Shown: piece by piece, positions 44,741 through 55,160 of the stretch | Numbering within the stretch: the stretch's first letter is position 1 | How the letters are laid out: the number at the start of each line of letters is the position of its first letter | From: Diphasiastrum complanatum | Taxonomy: Eukaryota; Streptophyta; Lycopodiopsida; Lycopodiales; Lycopodiaceae | Direction: 5' to 3' | DNA length: 64,000 bases | Assembly (NCBI GenBank): GCA_029204225.1 | Contig: CM055094.1 | Coordinates: 67,602,536 to 67,666,535 of the forward strand | Notes under the pieces: model-generated | Databases searched by the model: none | Told to the model about the DNA's origin: nothing | What the model saw: only the letters and a program-made list of their open reading frames with translations | Position numbers and translations under genes: made by a program

Positions 44741-46606
44741 ATGGGATCTGCTGGAGCATACCTTCTAGAAGCTAGTGAGAGATTGAATTCTACAAATTAT
44801 GCTATTTGGAAGGTTAGGATGGAGTCACTCTTGGTGATCCAAGACCTTCATGAGTTCTTGATTGAAGATGAAAATGAACCTCTAGGTGCACATGAGTTAG
44901 CTAGATACAAGAAGAGATCTAGGCTTGCACTTCATTGTGTGAAGATGAATGTGAGCAATGATTTGTTGAGAGAAGTATCAGCATGTACTAGTGCTAAAGA
45001 GGCTTGGGAGTCTTTAAAATCAATCTATGAATCTAGTAACACTCCAAGAGTACTCATGCTTAGAAATCAGATTTTGCAAAGCATGAAGAGAAGTGAGGAG
45101 AGTGCACAGGATTATGTACTCAGAATCAAGTCTCTAAATAGGGAGTTGGCTTCCATTGGAGAGAAGATTCATGATGGAGAGCTTGTACAAATTGTTCTTA
45201 ATGGTCTAGGAGATGACTTTGCAAATTTGGTCCAAAGTTTTGCCATCCAAGACACTTCGCCAACTATAGAAAAACTTCACAGTGTATTAGTGGTTGAAGA
45301 GTGTAGGATGCTCCATGCAAAATCTAGGATGAGTTCCTTGTCTTTGCAGGATAGTGATGAGAAAGCCAATTTCTCATTCAAGAGCAAAAAGAAGACCGAT
45401 GGAAAGAAGAAGCATCCAAATGAGGCCAAGGAAGAGGATGATGCATCAAGCTCAAAGGACAAGTCAAAGCAAAAATGCTTATTTTGTGGAAAGAAGGGGC
45501 ATTATGCATCTGAATGCTACAAGAGGCTAAGAGCACAAGTGGAGGAGGACAAACAAGGAAACCTTGCAAAGGAGGAGGAGGAGGATGAAGTAGATGTATT
45601 CTTGATGGCATCTACATCCTCACCAACAAACAATAGCAATTCAAGAGACAATCGGTGGATCGACAGTGGGGCTAGCTCCCACATATCTTGTGAAAATGAC
45701 TTTTTCTCAACCTTACACTCTTTCAATGATGCTAAAAAGTTTGTCTTTACTACAAATGATGAAGAGTGTAGGATAGATGGTGTTGGTACCATCTCTTTGT
45801 GTCTAGAATCCTCAAAATGCATGGATCTAGAAAATGTCCTTTATGTACCATCAATCACCAAGAATATGCTTAGTGTTGGTCTACTCTTAGAAAGTGGTTT
45901 GGATGTCCACTTTAAGCATGGTGTTTGCTTCATCTTGAAGAATGATGTTTGCATTGCAAAGGGATTTAAACATGGAAAATTGTTTAAGTTGGAAGCTAGT
46001 GTTGCTTTTGAAAGAATGAGCTTGGCAAAGGAGGAGATCACTCAAGAGGAGATCTTGGCAAAGTGTGATCTTACTTGCATTGAGGAGGAGCATCAAAAGG
46101 AGGAAGATCTTGAGGATCAGCCTCAAATCTTGAGAGTTCCAAGGAAGTTCTCAATGACAATGGCCGAGTCATCAACTTGCATGCAAATTGTCCATTCAAG
46201 TGTGCATCTTGCAAGGGTGGTGAGCATTGGAGAGTCTACTATCTTTCAGGACTTGTTAGATAATATTAGTAGACATGGAGTGACTTGTTCTTTAATATCT
46301 ATGGTGTTTAGTACTCTTTATGACAAGACAATGAAATTAGATGCTTTCAAATCTCCATTTGTTGTTGATAAAGCAATTTCATTGGATAGCTATTTTTGTA
46401 ATAGTTTGAATAGTGTCATAAAAGATGAAACGTCATTTGTATTGGAAATCTTTGGGTCCACATGCTTTGAGCATGATCATTCCAATGTAAGGACCAAAGA
46501 TTATCCTATTTCAATGATAGGAACAATGGTAGTGTTTTGCTCTTCAAGTAGAGGTTTAGAATCTACTTGTTTTCCATCAAAGAAGTTGTCAATGGTGGAA
46601 ATGTGA
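44741..46606 (+). CDS. copia gag-protease polyprotein, open
   Basis: About 621 codons without a stop. In order: a gag opening (SERLNSTNYAIWKVRMESLL), a UBN2-type capsid part (AKEAWESLKSIYESSNTPRV, then LNRELASIGEKIHDGELVQI), a Lys/Glu-rich linker, one CCHC zinc knuckle (CLFCGKKGHYASEC), the protease catalytic site (RWIDSGASSHISC) and the post-protease SITKNMLSVGLLLESG region. The tail, with EIFGSTCFEHDHS, is a remnant of the integrase end. The ATG at 44741 was chosen over an upstream TTG because it opens the usual gag context. The long open frame suggests recent selection or youth. Confidence 0.88.
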   Translation: MGSAGAYLLEASERLNSTNYAIWKVRMESLLVIQDLHEFLIEDENEPLGAHELARYKKRSRLALHCVKMNVSNDLLREVSACTSAKEAWESLKSIYESSNTPRVLMLRNQILQSMKRSEESAQDYVLRIKSLNRELASIGEKIHDGELVQIVLNGLGDDFANLVQSFAIQDTSPTIEKLHSVLVVEECRMLHAKSRMSSLSLQDSDEKANFSFKSKKKTDGKKKHPNEAKEEDDASSSKDKSKQKCLFCGKKGHYASECYKRLRAQVEEDKQGNLAKEEEEDEVDVFLMASTSSPTNNSNSRDNRWIDSGASSHISCENDFFSTLHSFNDAKKFVFTTNDEECRIDGVGTISLCLESSKCMDLENVLYVPSITKNMLSVGLLLESGLDVHFKHGVCFILKNDVCIAKGFKHGKLFKLEASVAFERMSLAKEEITQEEILAKCDLTCIEEEHQKEEDLEDQPQILRVPRKFSMTMAESSTCMQIVHSSVHLARVVSIGESTIFQDLLDNISRHGVTCSLISMVFSTLYDKTMKLDAFKSPFVVDKAISLDSYFCNSLNSVIKDETSFVLEIFGSTCFEHDHSNVRTKDYPISMIGTMVVFCSSSRGLESTCFPSKKLSMVEM

Positions 46607-47091
46607 TCTTTCAAAAGTGGAAGATTTGTAAACTTGAAGAAGCACCTTTGGATCAACACCTTATTCAATTCATTGATGGTTTGGAGTCAAGTCAAGTGGA
46701 GGAGCAAGCTCAAGACCCAAGGACTCCAAGAAGAACCTTGAGTATCAAGATGGAGCCATCAAGGCTCAATCATATGGATCAAGCAAGGCAAGTTGTCTTT
46801 GGCAACATTATCTATGCACTTAAAATTTTAATTGATGTATCTTCAAGTGCACAAAATGCCTTGGAATCCATGGCTTGGCATGATGTATGATTTTTGGAGT
46901 GTGCTACATGACACATTTATGGAACAGCTTGTAAGGGATCCTTTAAGAGGTGGTGAAAGATCCTTCATGGACATCATTCTCTATTGGAGTCTCAAAAGTT
47001 CCTTGTTTGTAGCTGGACTTTTTAGACACTTCTAAAAGCTTTCATTCATCTAGTAAGAGAGTTGTAAATAGATCAAGCTAAATTTGAGGAG
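46607..47091 (+). pseudogene. copia pol scraps before the 3' LTR
   Basis: Contains GGERSFMDIILYWSLKSSL, a remnant of the copia RT/RNase H junction (compare DDERSFMDITLFRQLIGSLM at about 53990 minus), and a segment (gtggagccatcaaggct-like) also found in the minus-strand copia at 54.9 kb. This marks an internal deletion of integrase and RT. The last purine-rich word, tttgaggag, is the polypurine tract. Confidence 0.7.
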
Positions 47092-47792
47092 TGTGAAGAA
47101 TTGCCAAAAATTGGCAAATCTAGCTTGATCAAAAACCATGTAGAATAGTGTAAATTGTGTACACAAGTGGGTCCCACACATGTGAGGCCATGATGCCACG
47201 TGAAAAACCCATCCTAATGTAGGTTAGGTCAAGTCAAGAGAGTTGGTCATGTCTATTTGGTGCTCATCCCTAATTTATAGGACCTACACCTAAGTTTAAG
47301 GTGAAAATTTGACCAACTAGCTACCTACCAAGCATAACTCTAGGATCTAGGCTAGGGTTTCATTTTAGGGAAAGAAGGGTGAGTTAACTTCCTTATTACA
47401 TGCTGGAAATCCACCTAACTTCAAGAAGGAAGTCGAATTTGCTATGTATTCCAAGCTCCCATAGTGAGAAGATAGAATATTTTTGGAGCTCATTGGCAAT
47501 CTCAAGCTAGTTCACTATGTACATTGAGTTTTTGTGATCCAAATGAAACCAAATCAATTTCTACTTGTTTCTCAGGTTGAAGGCCGTAGTACATATTGTA
47601 GTACACACATGTGGTCTCGGATTTCAATGTTGATCAATGCTTTTGATTGTTAATGCTTGTTGTTTGTCAAATTGCCAATCTAGATCAACTTTTTTGTGTC
47701 TAGTTTTCTGATAGATTGTTAAGCAAGCATCCAATCACTCTTGTGGATCTTTTGTAGATCCATTTATGGTCCTAAAGTACAGTACTTTCACA
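47092..47792 (+). repeat. copia 3' LTR
   Basis: 701 bp partner of 43236-43936 with a few dozen or fewer differences by eye (exact count not made). Confidence 0.93.
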
Positions 47793-47884
47793 CACGATTT
47801 ATACTTATCCAGGTCATATCTTCATTTTCGAGTATATCATGCCATATTTATGTTGATATTTTAATTTTTAACATTTTCGTGGCA

Positions 47885-48244
47885 TCACATATCCCCTTCA
47901 TCAAATGTGAAACATCCTCGTGAACATATCATCTTTATTTCGAGGAGCATTCGAGAAACATTCTTGTTCGTCATATTTTCATTGAGGCGAAAAGATATTT
48001 CTTCGTGTATTTCGTCCTCTTCCATTTGTTGTTTTTGGGTTGACAGCTCCTGTTCGAACTGGTTATTCTTCGCGACAGCCTCCAGGAATTCTGGATGGTC
48101 TGAGGCTCCGGTGCAGGCAGACACAACTTGGAGTTGCTGTGTAAGTTCATCAATTCGCAGCAGGGCCTGCAGAAAATCATCGTGCGCATCGGGCCCGCTG
48201 CAAGATGGGGTGGCATCACTAGAGAGCTCCTTTAGCTCCGCCAA
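47885..48244 (-). pseudogene. gypsy accessory ORF, coiled-coil part
   Basis: Minus-strand frame with coiled-coil character (LRIDELTQQLQVVSACTG, NNQFEQELSTQKQQMEEDEI), ending near the polypurine tract and 3' LTR. It probably continues the accessory ORF at 48331-49254 across stops. Function unknown. It is the counterpart of 29484-30382. Confidence 0.5.
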
Positions 48245-48330
48245 CTCTTCCTCAACAAGAGCGTTCGCATCCTCGAGCGGTTATAAGAACTCGACTCGAA
48301 AATTATTGAGCATCTGGCCTTGGAGCTAGT

Positions 48331-49254
48331 TTAGCTTCGTGAGATCGACAGTGATTGACCGGTAGTGGTGCTCAAGGACAAAGCAGCTTCTGCCTTTAAT
48401 CTTGTCATTCGCTCCTCCTGTAGATGTTTCTGGAGTGTGACATTCATATGTGCCCCGGTGTCGCCTTCAGCAGCTACGCGTCCCTTGTTTGATGTATCTG
48501 ACTGGGTTGCGTCATCCTCAGAGGTGGATGCGCATGTTGGCTTTGAAGAATCCACAGCAGCAGCAGCTCCATCGTTGTCAATTGCCACAGCTTCAGTCTC
48601 CATAGTAGTGGTGGCTGTTACTTTGATTGCTAGTGCAGCATCAACTGGAACCGGAATAGGTATAGAAAAGATGCTGGAAAGATCTATTGGCTTGGGAACC
48701 AACAATCTTCCTGTCAGCATGGTTTTCTCTTGATCGTTCAATATGTCAAAATGAGCGCAGAGTCGAGATACATGGGCTCCAACTCCAGAAAACTTTTGAT
48801 GCTTAATCCAACGCAAAAAGGCTTTGTATGTGATAACGCCGAAGCACACTAGATTACCCGCAAGAGCATCTAATATATATCCAAAATTTTGAACTGAAAT
48901 GGTAGCATCTGCATCCGTCAACAAGATTGCTTGGTTTGCATATATATAAAATAGCTTGAATGTTGTATCTCGGATCATAGAGATTTTGTACCCCTTCGTG
49001 GGTACGAAACAGTTGCTTAAGAAATGGGTAGCTTCATCCACCGAATCTTTATTAGTTGAAAGCAGCTTCCCATCCAGAGGTAATATGAGAGTTATGCAGA
49101 ACAGGTCTTCAGTGATAGTGAAGAATTGGCCTCGTACGTGAACTTTGAAGTCCACCTCCGAAATTGAATGGATGGAGTTCATGAATTCAGTACTGACTTC
49201 AGAGAGGATGATAGAGGGGTCCACTATCAAATCACCCGACCTACATCGATCCAA
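48331..49254 (-). CDS. gypsy accessory ORF after integrase
   Basis: 307 codons. The first half contains DFKVHVRGQFFTITEDLFCI, FVPTKGYKISMIRDTTFKLF and YKAFLRWIKHQKFSG, and is a folded-looking domain reminiscent of the plant-transposon-specific domains found in gypsy-associated ORFs. The second half is low-complexity Ala/Thr/Ser with a coiled-coil start (LQEERMTRLKAEAALSL). It sits between the integrase and the 3' LTR on the sense strand, the place where some plant gypsy elements carry an env-position ORF. No signal peptide or membrane segment was seen, so an envelope role is not supported. Confidence 0.6.
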   Translation of the reverse strand: MDRCRSGDLIVDPSIILSEVSTEFMNSIHSISEVDFKVHVRGQFFTITEDLFCITLILPLDGKLLSTNKDSVDEATHFLSNCFVPTKGYKISMIRDTTFKLFYIYANQAILLTDADATISVQNFGYILDALAGNLVCFGVITYKAFLRWIKHQKFSGVGAHVSRLCAHFDILNDQEKTMLTGRLLVPKPIDLSSIFSIPIPVPVDAALAIKVTATTTMETEAVAIDNDGAAAAVDSSKPTCASTSEDDATQSDTSNKGRVAAEGDTGAHMNVTLQKHLQEERMTRLKAEAALSLSTTTGQSLSISRS

Positions 49255-49717
49255 AAAGGACTGGATAGATGTCAGGCAGATTCCTGCGCGTGTTTTTTAA
49301 ATGATATTAGAGCTCGAACCTGATTCAGAAGCCATTGTTTGAATGTTGAACGATAGCAATAGTTCGCAAAAAGGTGCTTTGATCGTAAAGAGTGAGCGCA
49401 GGAAAGCATAAACTTCGCAGGTAGAAAGTGTAAAGAGGAAAAATGAAAAATAACTCTGATAAGCAGTAGCGGTGCGGAAGGGATGATGATGTGGCATGGT
49501 GACTTGACATTTGTCACTTCCATTTATGGAGGACATGCATGGCTCAGTGTTTGAAATTATAATTTGCCATATCGATCTTTAATGAAGGAAGACCGTTTGT
49601 AAAAAGAAAAAAAATATATTAAGGAAAAACAATATCTGTGAGCGTACACACGTGTGAATAATGATGATCACATGGCCATCATCTTTAACGGAGGGATACA
49701 AAAAGTAGGTCGAGAGA

Positions 49718-49950
49718 TTCTCGAAAGATTTTCGAAAATATGCTAGAAAGATTCTAGAAAGTTTCTCAAAACTTTCTCGAAGGATCTTGAAAAAAAAAAT
49801 GTATAGAAATTTACGAAAATTTCTTGAAAATTTTAGCAACATACTAGAAAAATTCTCGAAAAACTAGAGATAATGCTAGAAAAATTCTCGAAAACGATTT
49901 ACGAAAATTGGATTAACAATTTTAGTGTCGCGAAAAAAAAAATTCTCGAA
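49718..49950. promoter_or_regulatory. array of TTCnnGAA units (heat-shock-element-like)
   Basis: Perfect TTCnnGAA palindromes occur at about 49718, 49752, 49774, 49821, 49853, 49885 and 49943, within a diverged aaaattctcgaaaa repeat. TTCnnGAA is the core of heat-shock factor sites. The array lies inside the gypsy element between integrase and the accessory ORF. A regulatory role is inference. A simple tandem repeat could produce the same pattern. Confidence 0.35.
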
Positions 49951-50160
49951 AAAATCTTGAAAATACTTTTAAAATGATATTGAAAGATTGAGAGAAGTCA
50001 AGAAAAATTCACGATAATTTTTAGAAAAAAAAAAGAAAAGAGAAAAAAATAAAGAAATGTCACGAAAAAAAAAATTAGACAAGATAAAAAAAAATTTGCG
50101 ATTATTTTCAGAAAAATACTAGAAAATAATAAGAATAAATAAATTAAAAAAAAATTCTGG

Positions 50161-51640
50161 TCAAAGGTAGTACTTCTTCAGTTTGGACCCGTTAATACGT
50201 GTCGATAATAGTTCACCTTCAAATGATTGAAGTTGCACAAAACCATTGTCAAACACCTCTATGACTTTATACGGTCCAAGCCATCGCATATGGAGTTTTC
50301 CAGGGAACTTTTGATGGCGACTGTCATATATCAGAGCATAATCATCAACTTTAAGATCACATTTTTTTATATGATTGTCATATTTCTTCTTTCTTTGTTT
50401 CTGGATTTCCTCCGTGAGTTTTTGTGAAGTCTCTCGAACTTGGGCTAGTTCTTCAATATTAGTCAACCTTTCGTTTATAAATTCTGCATCTGTTCGTTGA
50501 GCTTGAATACAAAAGGTTTTCACCTCGAATTCAATTGGCAAGATAGGATGCATACCATATGTAAGGAACTATGGTGTCTGTTTCGTCGTGATTTTCTCTG
50601 TGTTGCGATAAGCCCAGAGAACTGATGGTAGTTTCTGATTCCAATCTGTTGCATGTGCAATAGTAATTTTAGTCAGAATCTTACATAAAATTTCATTAGC
50701 TCTTTCTGTCAACCCGTTTGCTTTTGGATTATACGGTGTAGTTTCTCTGTGTTTGATCAGGAAATAGGTTGTCAACAACCGTATCGTATCATTTAGAAAA
50801 TGTGTTCCTTGGTCACTTACTAATTCAAGTGGACAACCATATCTTGTGATTATACTTTTTAATAAGAAAGTCGCGACAGTTTTCACATCGTTTCATTTCG
50901 TCGCCTCTGCTTCAACGTTCTTGGTAGCATAATCCGTGGCAACTAGAATATAACGACATTTCGTATGTCGGGTAACAGGTTTGATTGGACCGACAAAGTC
51001 AATCTCCCACTTTTCGAATGGTGCAAGAGGCAGGATTGGTGTCAACGGCCAATTCATTGCCTTTGTGGGCTTACCAGATCTCTGGCATGGATCACATGAT
51101 CGAATAAAATTTGATACATCCTTGAATATTGTTGGCCACCAATACTTGGCAGTCAATATCTTATTAACTGTATTATTCAAAGCAAAATGTCCACCAACAT
51201 CTTCTGAGTGTAAGGCTTTAATGACCTTTTTAATGTCTTCAGTTTCGAGACGTCTTCGTAGCTGATGGTCAACACCAAGCTTGTACAGAACATTGTTAAT
51301 AATTGTATAAGGTACTACCGTATATTGAAAAACTGTCTTTTGCTCCAAATCGTAACCATCTGGATATATCTGATCCTTAAGATAAATAATAATATCAGAA
51401 TATAATGAATTTGTAGATGAAATCTCGAATAAATGTTTGTCTGGAAAATCATCATTGATAGGGTCTTCAATTTTTCCGGTGTTGAGTCGCGATAGATAAT
51501 CAACATTCGTATGATATTTTCCTTGACGAAGCTCTACTTGATAAGTAAATTCTTGCAGGAGTAGAACCCATCGAGCAATTCGTCCTGATAGATCTGGTTT
51601 ATTTAGCAGGACCCTCCATACCGAAGCTAATTAGGAGTTC
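50161..51640 (-). pseudogene. gypsy RNase H end and integrase
   Basis: Minus strand in order: RNase H C-terminus (SGRIARWVLLLQEFTYQVEL, NVDYLSRLNTG), integrase zinc finger (HSEDVGGHF … CDPCQRSGK), core (FEKWEIDFVGP, ATDYATKNVEAEA, LVSDQGTHFLND, NPKANGLTERANEI) with the D, D, E residues visible, and a C-terminal part (RWLGPYKVIEVFDNGFVQLQ). Few stops interrupt it (near 50890 and 50555), so it is only lightly damaged. No chromodomain follows. RT and protease are absent upstream. Confidence 0.9.
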
Positions 51641-51757
51641 AAGTAACTGGGCAATGATTTCGTCTAGATTTCTTCGACTAATATTCTCACTTTGTCTTCG
51701 TGAAAATTTCTCTCTATGCTTACGGTATCGTTCTAATCTGGGTTCTCTATCTGACAT
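51600..51757 (-). pseudogene. gypsy gag start fused to pol
   Basis: An ATG 53 bp inside the PBS opens MSDREPRLERYRKHREKFSR, a basic gag-like N-terminus of about 50 residues, which then runs directly into RNase H sequence. This shows the deletion joint of about 3-4 kb of gag-pol, near 51600-51640. Confidence 0.6.
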
Positions 51758-51808
51758 ACACTAGAGATGGAAATGGATTTGTCAAATTTCTTCTAACTTT
51801 CCTAAATT

Positions 51809-51826
51809 ATCCCCAGCAACGGCGCC
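51809..51826 (-). other. gypsy primer-binding site
   Basis: Minus-strand TGGCGCCGTTGCTGGGG, the PBS type common in Tat/Athila-like plant gypsy elements (one base from the usual GTTGCCGGGG form). A 12 bp spacer separates it from the LTR end. Confidence 0.85.
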
Positions 51827-51838
51827 AAAAATTGGTAT

Positions 51839-53104
51839 ATGTCGTACTATACCAACAGAGTTAATATAGATTTTATAGTGAATGATGTCGTTCCCACAGA
51901 GGACAACGTTAGAAAGTTATATTTTTGGTACAATTATGGCAAGTGGTTTCGAGTGTTATTCTGGTTGTCAACAAACATTAAAAAGTAACCAGTATTACTT
52001 ATATCTGGGATGGGTAGTGTTATTAAATTCAAAACAACAATCTGGCCTCTATCGAATTGGATGAAGCGCGTTCTACAAATGGGATGTTATCAGAGTAGTA
52101 CAGCGGTACTACACTCTGGCTGATTAAGGTGTCAACAAAGAATTGAGAATTGTTCGATGTATTTGCGACTATGCAGACAATTAATTAATCGCGTTCGTGA
52201 ACTATTCATTTCTAGATAGAAGTCCTCAACAACTAAAGTCCAACTTAATGGTTAAAGAACACGAAGAGTTTTAGAATACGTTAGAAACTTATGTCAATGC
52301 CAATTAGGAAGATAGATCAGAGACTTAATTCTTCAGACAGGGAATGTCATCTCATATGTATACATACAGCCTTATTCAATGATGGTGCTAGACTGTACCA
52401 AAGATAGTCGTTATTCAAGTGCCGAAAAGTAAGTATTCGTGATAGACGAATAAGATAGTTTAAAGACAGTTCGTAAGAGCATGCTTTACGGAAACTCAAC
52501 AAATGACTATAATGCACTAGAGCATCTGTCTGATCAGAGAGAAATTCATGAAATGCATTAGAGATTGTTAGCAGACTCCAGATCGCTCACACTCAACAGT
52601 GCGAAGAACAAAGATAAGGGAGAATAACTCACAGAACTCTATTCACTTCTTCAATATCTTATATAAGCAAAAAATCTTCTCTCTCGATGATCGAGACTGA
52701 AGTGTGAGATCAATATATGTTCTACGGGATGAACAAACACACCTCTAAAACAACAGGTGCATCGCTCCCGTGAAAGGGTCTAGTTAATGATTAGACTGAA
52801 AATACGTTCACCTATACCATAGGAGGTATACTTAATGATGGTTAAAGTTACTCTAGTTTATCATGTCTTTTTGTATCTAGTCGTTTCATATGGACAACCT
52901 AGTAAAGGTTGTCCAAGACAATGTCTTTTTTCCTTCAAAAGGTCTTGCCCTTAATTACAAGGCAAGTACTTAGGAGATATATTCCCAAAAAATGACTTAG
53001 GCCTCTTCATGATCTATACTTATCCAGGTCATATCTTCATTTTCGAGTATATCATGCCATATTTATGTTAATATTTTAATTTTTAAAATTTTCATGGCAT
53101 CACA
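51839..53104 (-). repeat. gypsy 5' LTR
   Basis: 1,266 bp. On the minus strand it starts TGTGATGCCA and ends near …GACA. It is intact, unlike the interrupted 3' copy, and is directly followed by ctaag target duplication at 53105. Confidence 0.9.
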
Positions 53105-53393
53105 CTAAGATATAGTAATGCCAACAACAGAAAATCAATTCTCTGATACTGAAAAGATGAAAGGAATTGAAGAATATGATATCACGAAAGATATCAAGTA
53201 TTATATCGCTCTGATATCGAAATAGTATTATGTCTTGATAGAGCTCATAGATCTGATACCGTGGAGATACTTTTACTGGAGGTAAGATGGATCTCCCTTA
53301 TTTCTACACGTCAGATTGTACGATCCCGAACTTGCACATCTGTCAATATGTTGTTGTGTGACTAAATCTCTTTAACCATGATTCACTTGCACT

Positions 53394-53760
53394 TGTAGAA
53401 GCTACAACTAGTACTTATTTTGGGGATCCACACTGGATATCAAACAATGAAGTTGGTGTGTTTCCGTCTCATGAAGTTGCCTTGAGAGATACTTTTACAA
53501 GAGGTAAAATAAATCTCCCTAATGTCTACATGTACAATAACTATAAAGTTACGATATGTAAGCATTTTGTAAGACTACACCTATTTAACCATTATTCATT
53601 TGCAATTGTAGAGGCTACAACTAGTAGCTATTGTGAAGCACCACGCTCAATATCAAGTAATGACGTTGGCATGTTTCCACCTCATGAAGTTGCCTTGAGA
53701 GATACTCTTGATGGAGGTAGGATGTATCTCCCTAATGTCAAAATGCTATATGTTTTTGTG
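53394..53760 (+). repeat. exon-like tandem repeats, right group (units 3-4)
   Basis: Two units about 220 bp apart encode SNNEVGVFPSHEVALRDTF and SSNDVGMFPPHEVALRDTLDGG, each preceded by a tgca(c/a)ttgtag acceptor-like end and followed by (g)gtagg/gtaaaa donor-like starts. Before the gypsy insertion they formed one array with the units at 41735-42064. The peptide is not recognised. Confidence 0.55.
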
Positions 53761-54960
53761 ACCAATATTGAAGCACTTGTGAAAATTGACACTAGTGTGT
53801 CTATTGAGATAGTGTGAATTGTTGGCCTTTGTTGTTCTATCTATGCTGCCAGAAAATTTTCTCTTAGTCTTTTTCCAATGGATATTCAATGGTTTTTGCA
53901 TGGATTGGCTCAACCTACATACACTAAAGCTAAGATCTGGTCTAGTTATAGTGATCCACATTAAGGAGCCTATAAGTTGCCTAAACAAAGTGATGTCCAT
54001 GAAGGATCTTTCATCATCTTCATTTGGCACTTCTACATCTTGCTCCATTGGTGTGTCAACACTTTTGCACTCTTCCATTTTAAACTTCTTCAAAAGACTT
54101 TGAGCATAGTTCACTTACTTATAAAGATAAAATCAATTCCTCTAAGTACTTCTATGCCTAAGATGAAGTGAAGACACCCTAGATCTACCATCTTGAACTC
54201 TAAGGATAGATCTATCTTGATTTTTTCAATACCATCAACACTATTTTCACTAATGATGATGTCATCTACATAAATGAGTAAAAGTACAAACCAACATCAT
54301 CAAACTTAATGTAAAGAGTGGGATCGTATTCACTTTGAACAAAAGAAATTGAAATAAAATAGCAATGTAATCTTGAATTCCAAGATCTCGAGGCTTGCTT
54401 CAAGCCATAGATGCTTCTTTGGAGATGGCATACTTTGTTCTCCATTCCATGCTTGATGAACCCTTGTGGCTGCTCCATATAGATATTCCAAAAAACCATT
54501 CAAGAAAGCATTAGAGACATCCATTTGACATAGGATCCATCCAAAATGTAATGCAAGTGCAATGATTAGCCTTATTGTGACCATCTTGGCCATGGGTGCA
54601 AAAGTTTTCTCATAGTCTATCCCTCTCTCTTGTCCATAACCTTTTGCAACTAATCTTGCTTTATGTTTTTTAACACTCCCATTTGCATTCAACTTAAGCT
54701 TGAAGACCCACTTGCATCCTATTACATTCCTTTGAGGTCTATCAACAAGCAACCAAGTTTCATTCTCAATCAAGGCATTATACTCATCCAACATATCTTT
54801 ATACCATTCTTTGGAGTTCAATGCTTCTTTAACATTAGATGGTTCTTCAAAACTAGATAAAGCATAAGAAGTGGATGAGATACCCTCAACTTGCTACCCT
54901 TTGCCCTGATATGTTAGCCTTGATGGCTCCACTTTTGCCCCATGGAAGAGAACCACCAAA
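53746..54960 (-). pseudogene. copia reverse transcriptase remnant
   Basis: Minus strand: NSKEWYKDMLDEYNALIENE, CKWVFKLKLNANGSVKKHKA, KTFAPMAKMVTIRLIIALAL and DVSNAFLNGFLE (RT), a broken EQPQGFIKHGMENKVC and GLKQASRSWN segment, a further-degraded YVDD region and RSFMDITLFRQLIGSLMW with TRPDLSFSVCRLSQ. Frames change several times. Gag, protease and integrase between this and the PBS at 55161 are deleted. Confidence 0.9.
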
Positions 54961-55160
54961 GTGAATTGGGCTATCCTTCACACATGTCTGAACATGAAAA
55001 TCCATACAATGTCTGAAATCATTCAATCCAAATGATTATGAATCCTTATGATCCAATTTTTCTTGAGATAGCATGAGAGATGCAAACTAGCCTCTCTAAA
55101 TCTAGATTTTCAAAAAAAAATTGGAACTTTGGATGAAACAAGGTTCAAAGGCTTAGGTAG

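Larger units (their letters stand above)
43236..47792 (+). mobile_element. non-autonomous copia element with gag-protease only, nested in the gypsy LTR
   Basis: Both LTRs are 701 bp (43236-43936 and 47092-47792), nearly identical, and start TGTGAAGAA and end CA. The flanking 5 bp are catga (43231-43235) and cacga (47793-47797), a target duplication with one change. A PBS (43937) and a purine-rich tract precede the internal region and 3' LTR. Internally there is one long gag-protease frame and then scraps of integrase and RNase H, so RT and integrase must be supplied in trans. The similarity of the LTRs suggests a young insertion. Confidence 0.92.
42065..53104 (-). mobile_element. Ty3/gypsy LTR retrotransposon with intact target duplication, internally deleted
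   Basis: The ends are fixed by LTRs (42065-43235 plus 47793-47889, and 51839-53104) and by an identical 5 bp flank, ctaag, at 42060-42064 and 53105-53109. On the minus strand the order is 5' LTR, PBS (TGGCGCCGTTGCTGGGGA), a gag start, then directly the RNase H end and integrase, an HSE-like array, accessory ORFs, a polypurine tract (gaagggga) and the 3' LTR. Capsid, protease and RT are missing, so it would need a partner element to move. The PBS type is the one used by Tat/Athila-like plant gypsy elements. A copia element is nested in the 3' LTR. Confidence 0.9.

Noticed and set aside
48331-49254. Accessory ORF as a retroviral-type envelope gene
   Set aside because: It is in the env position, but no signal peptide, membrane segment or glycoprotein-like cysteines were seen.
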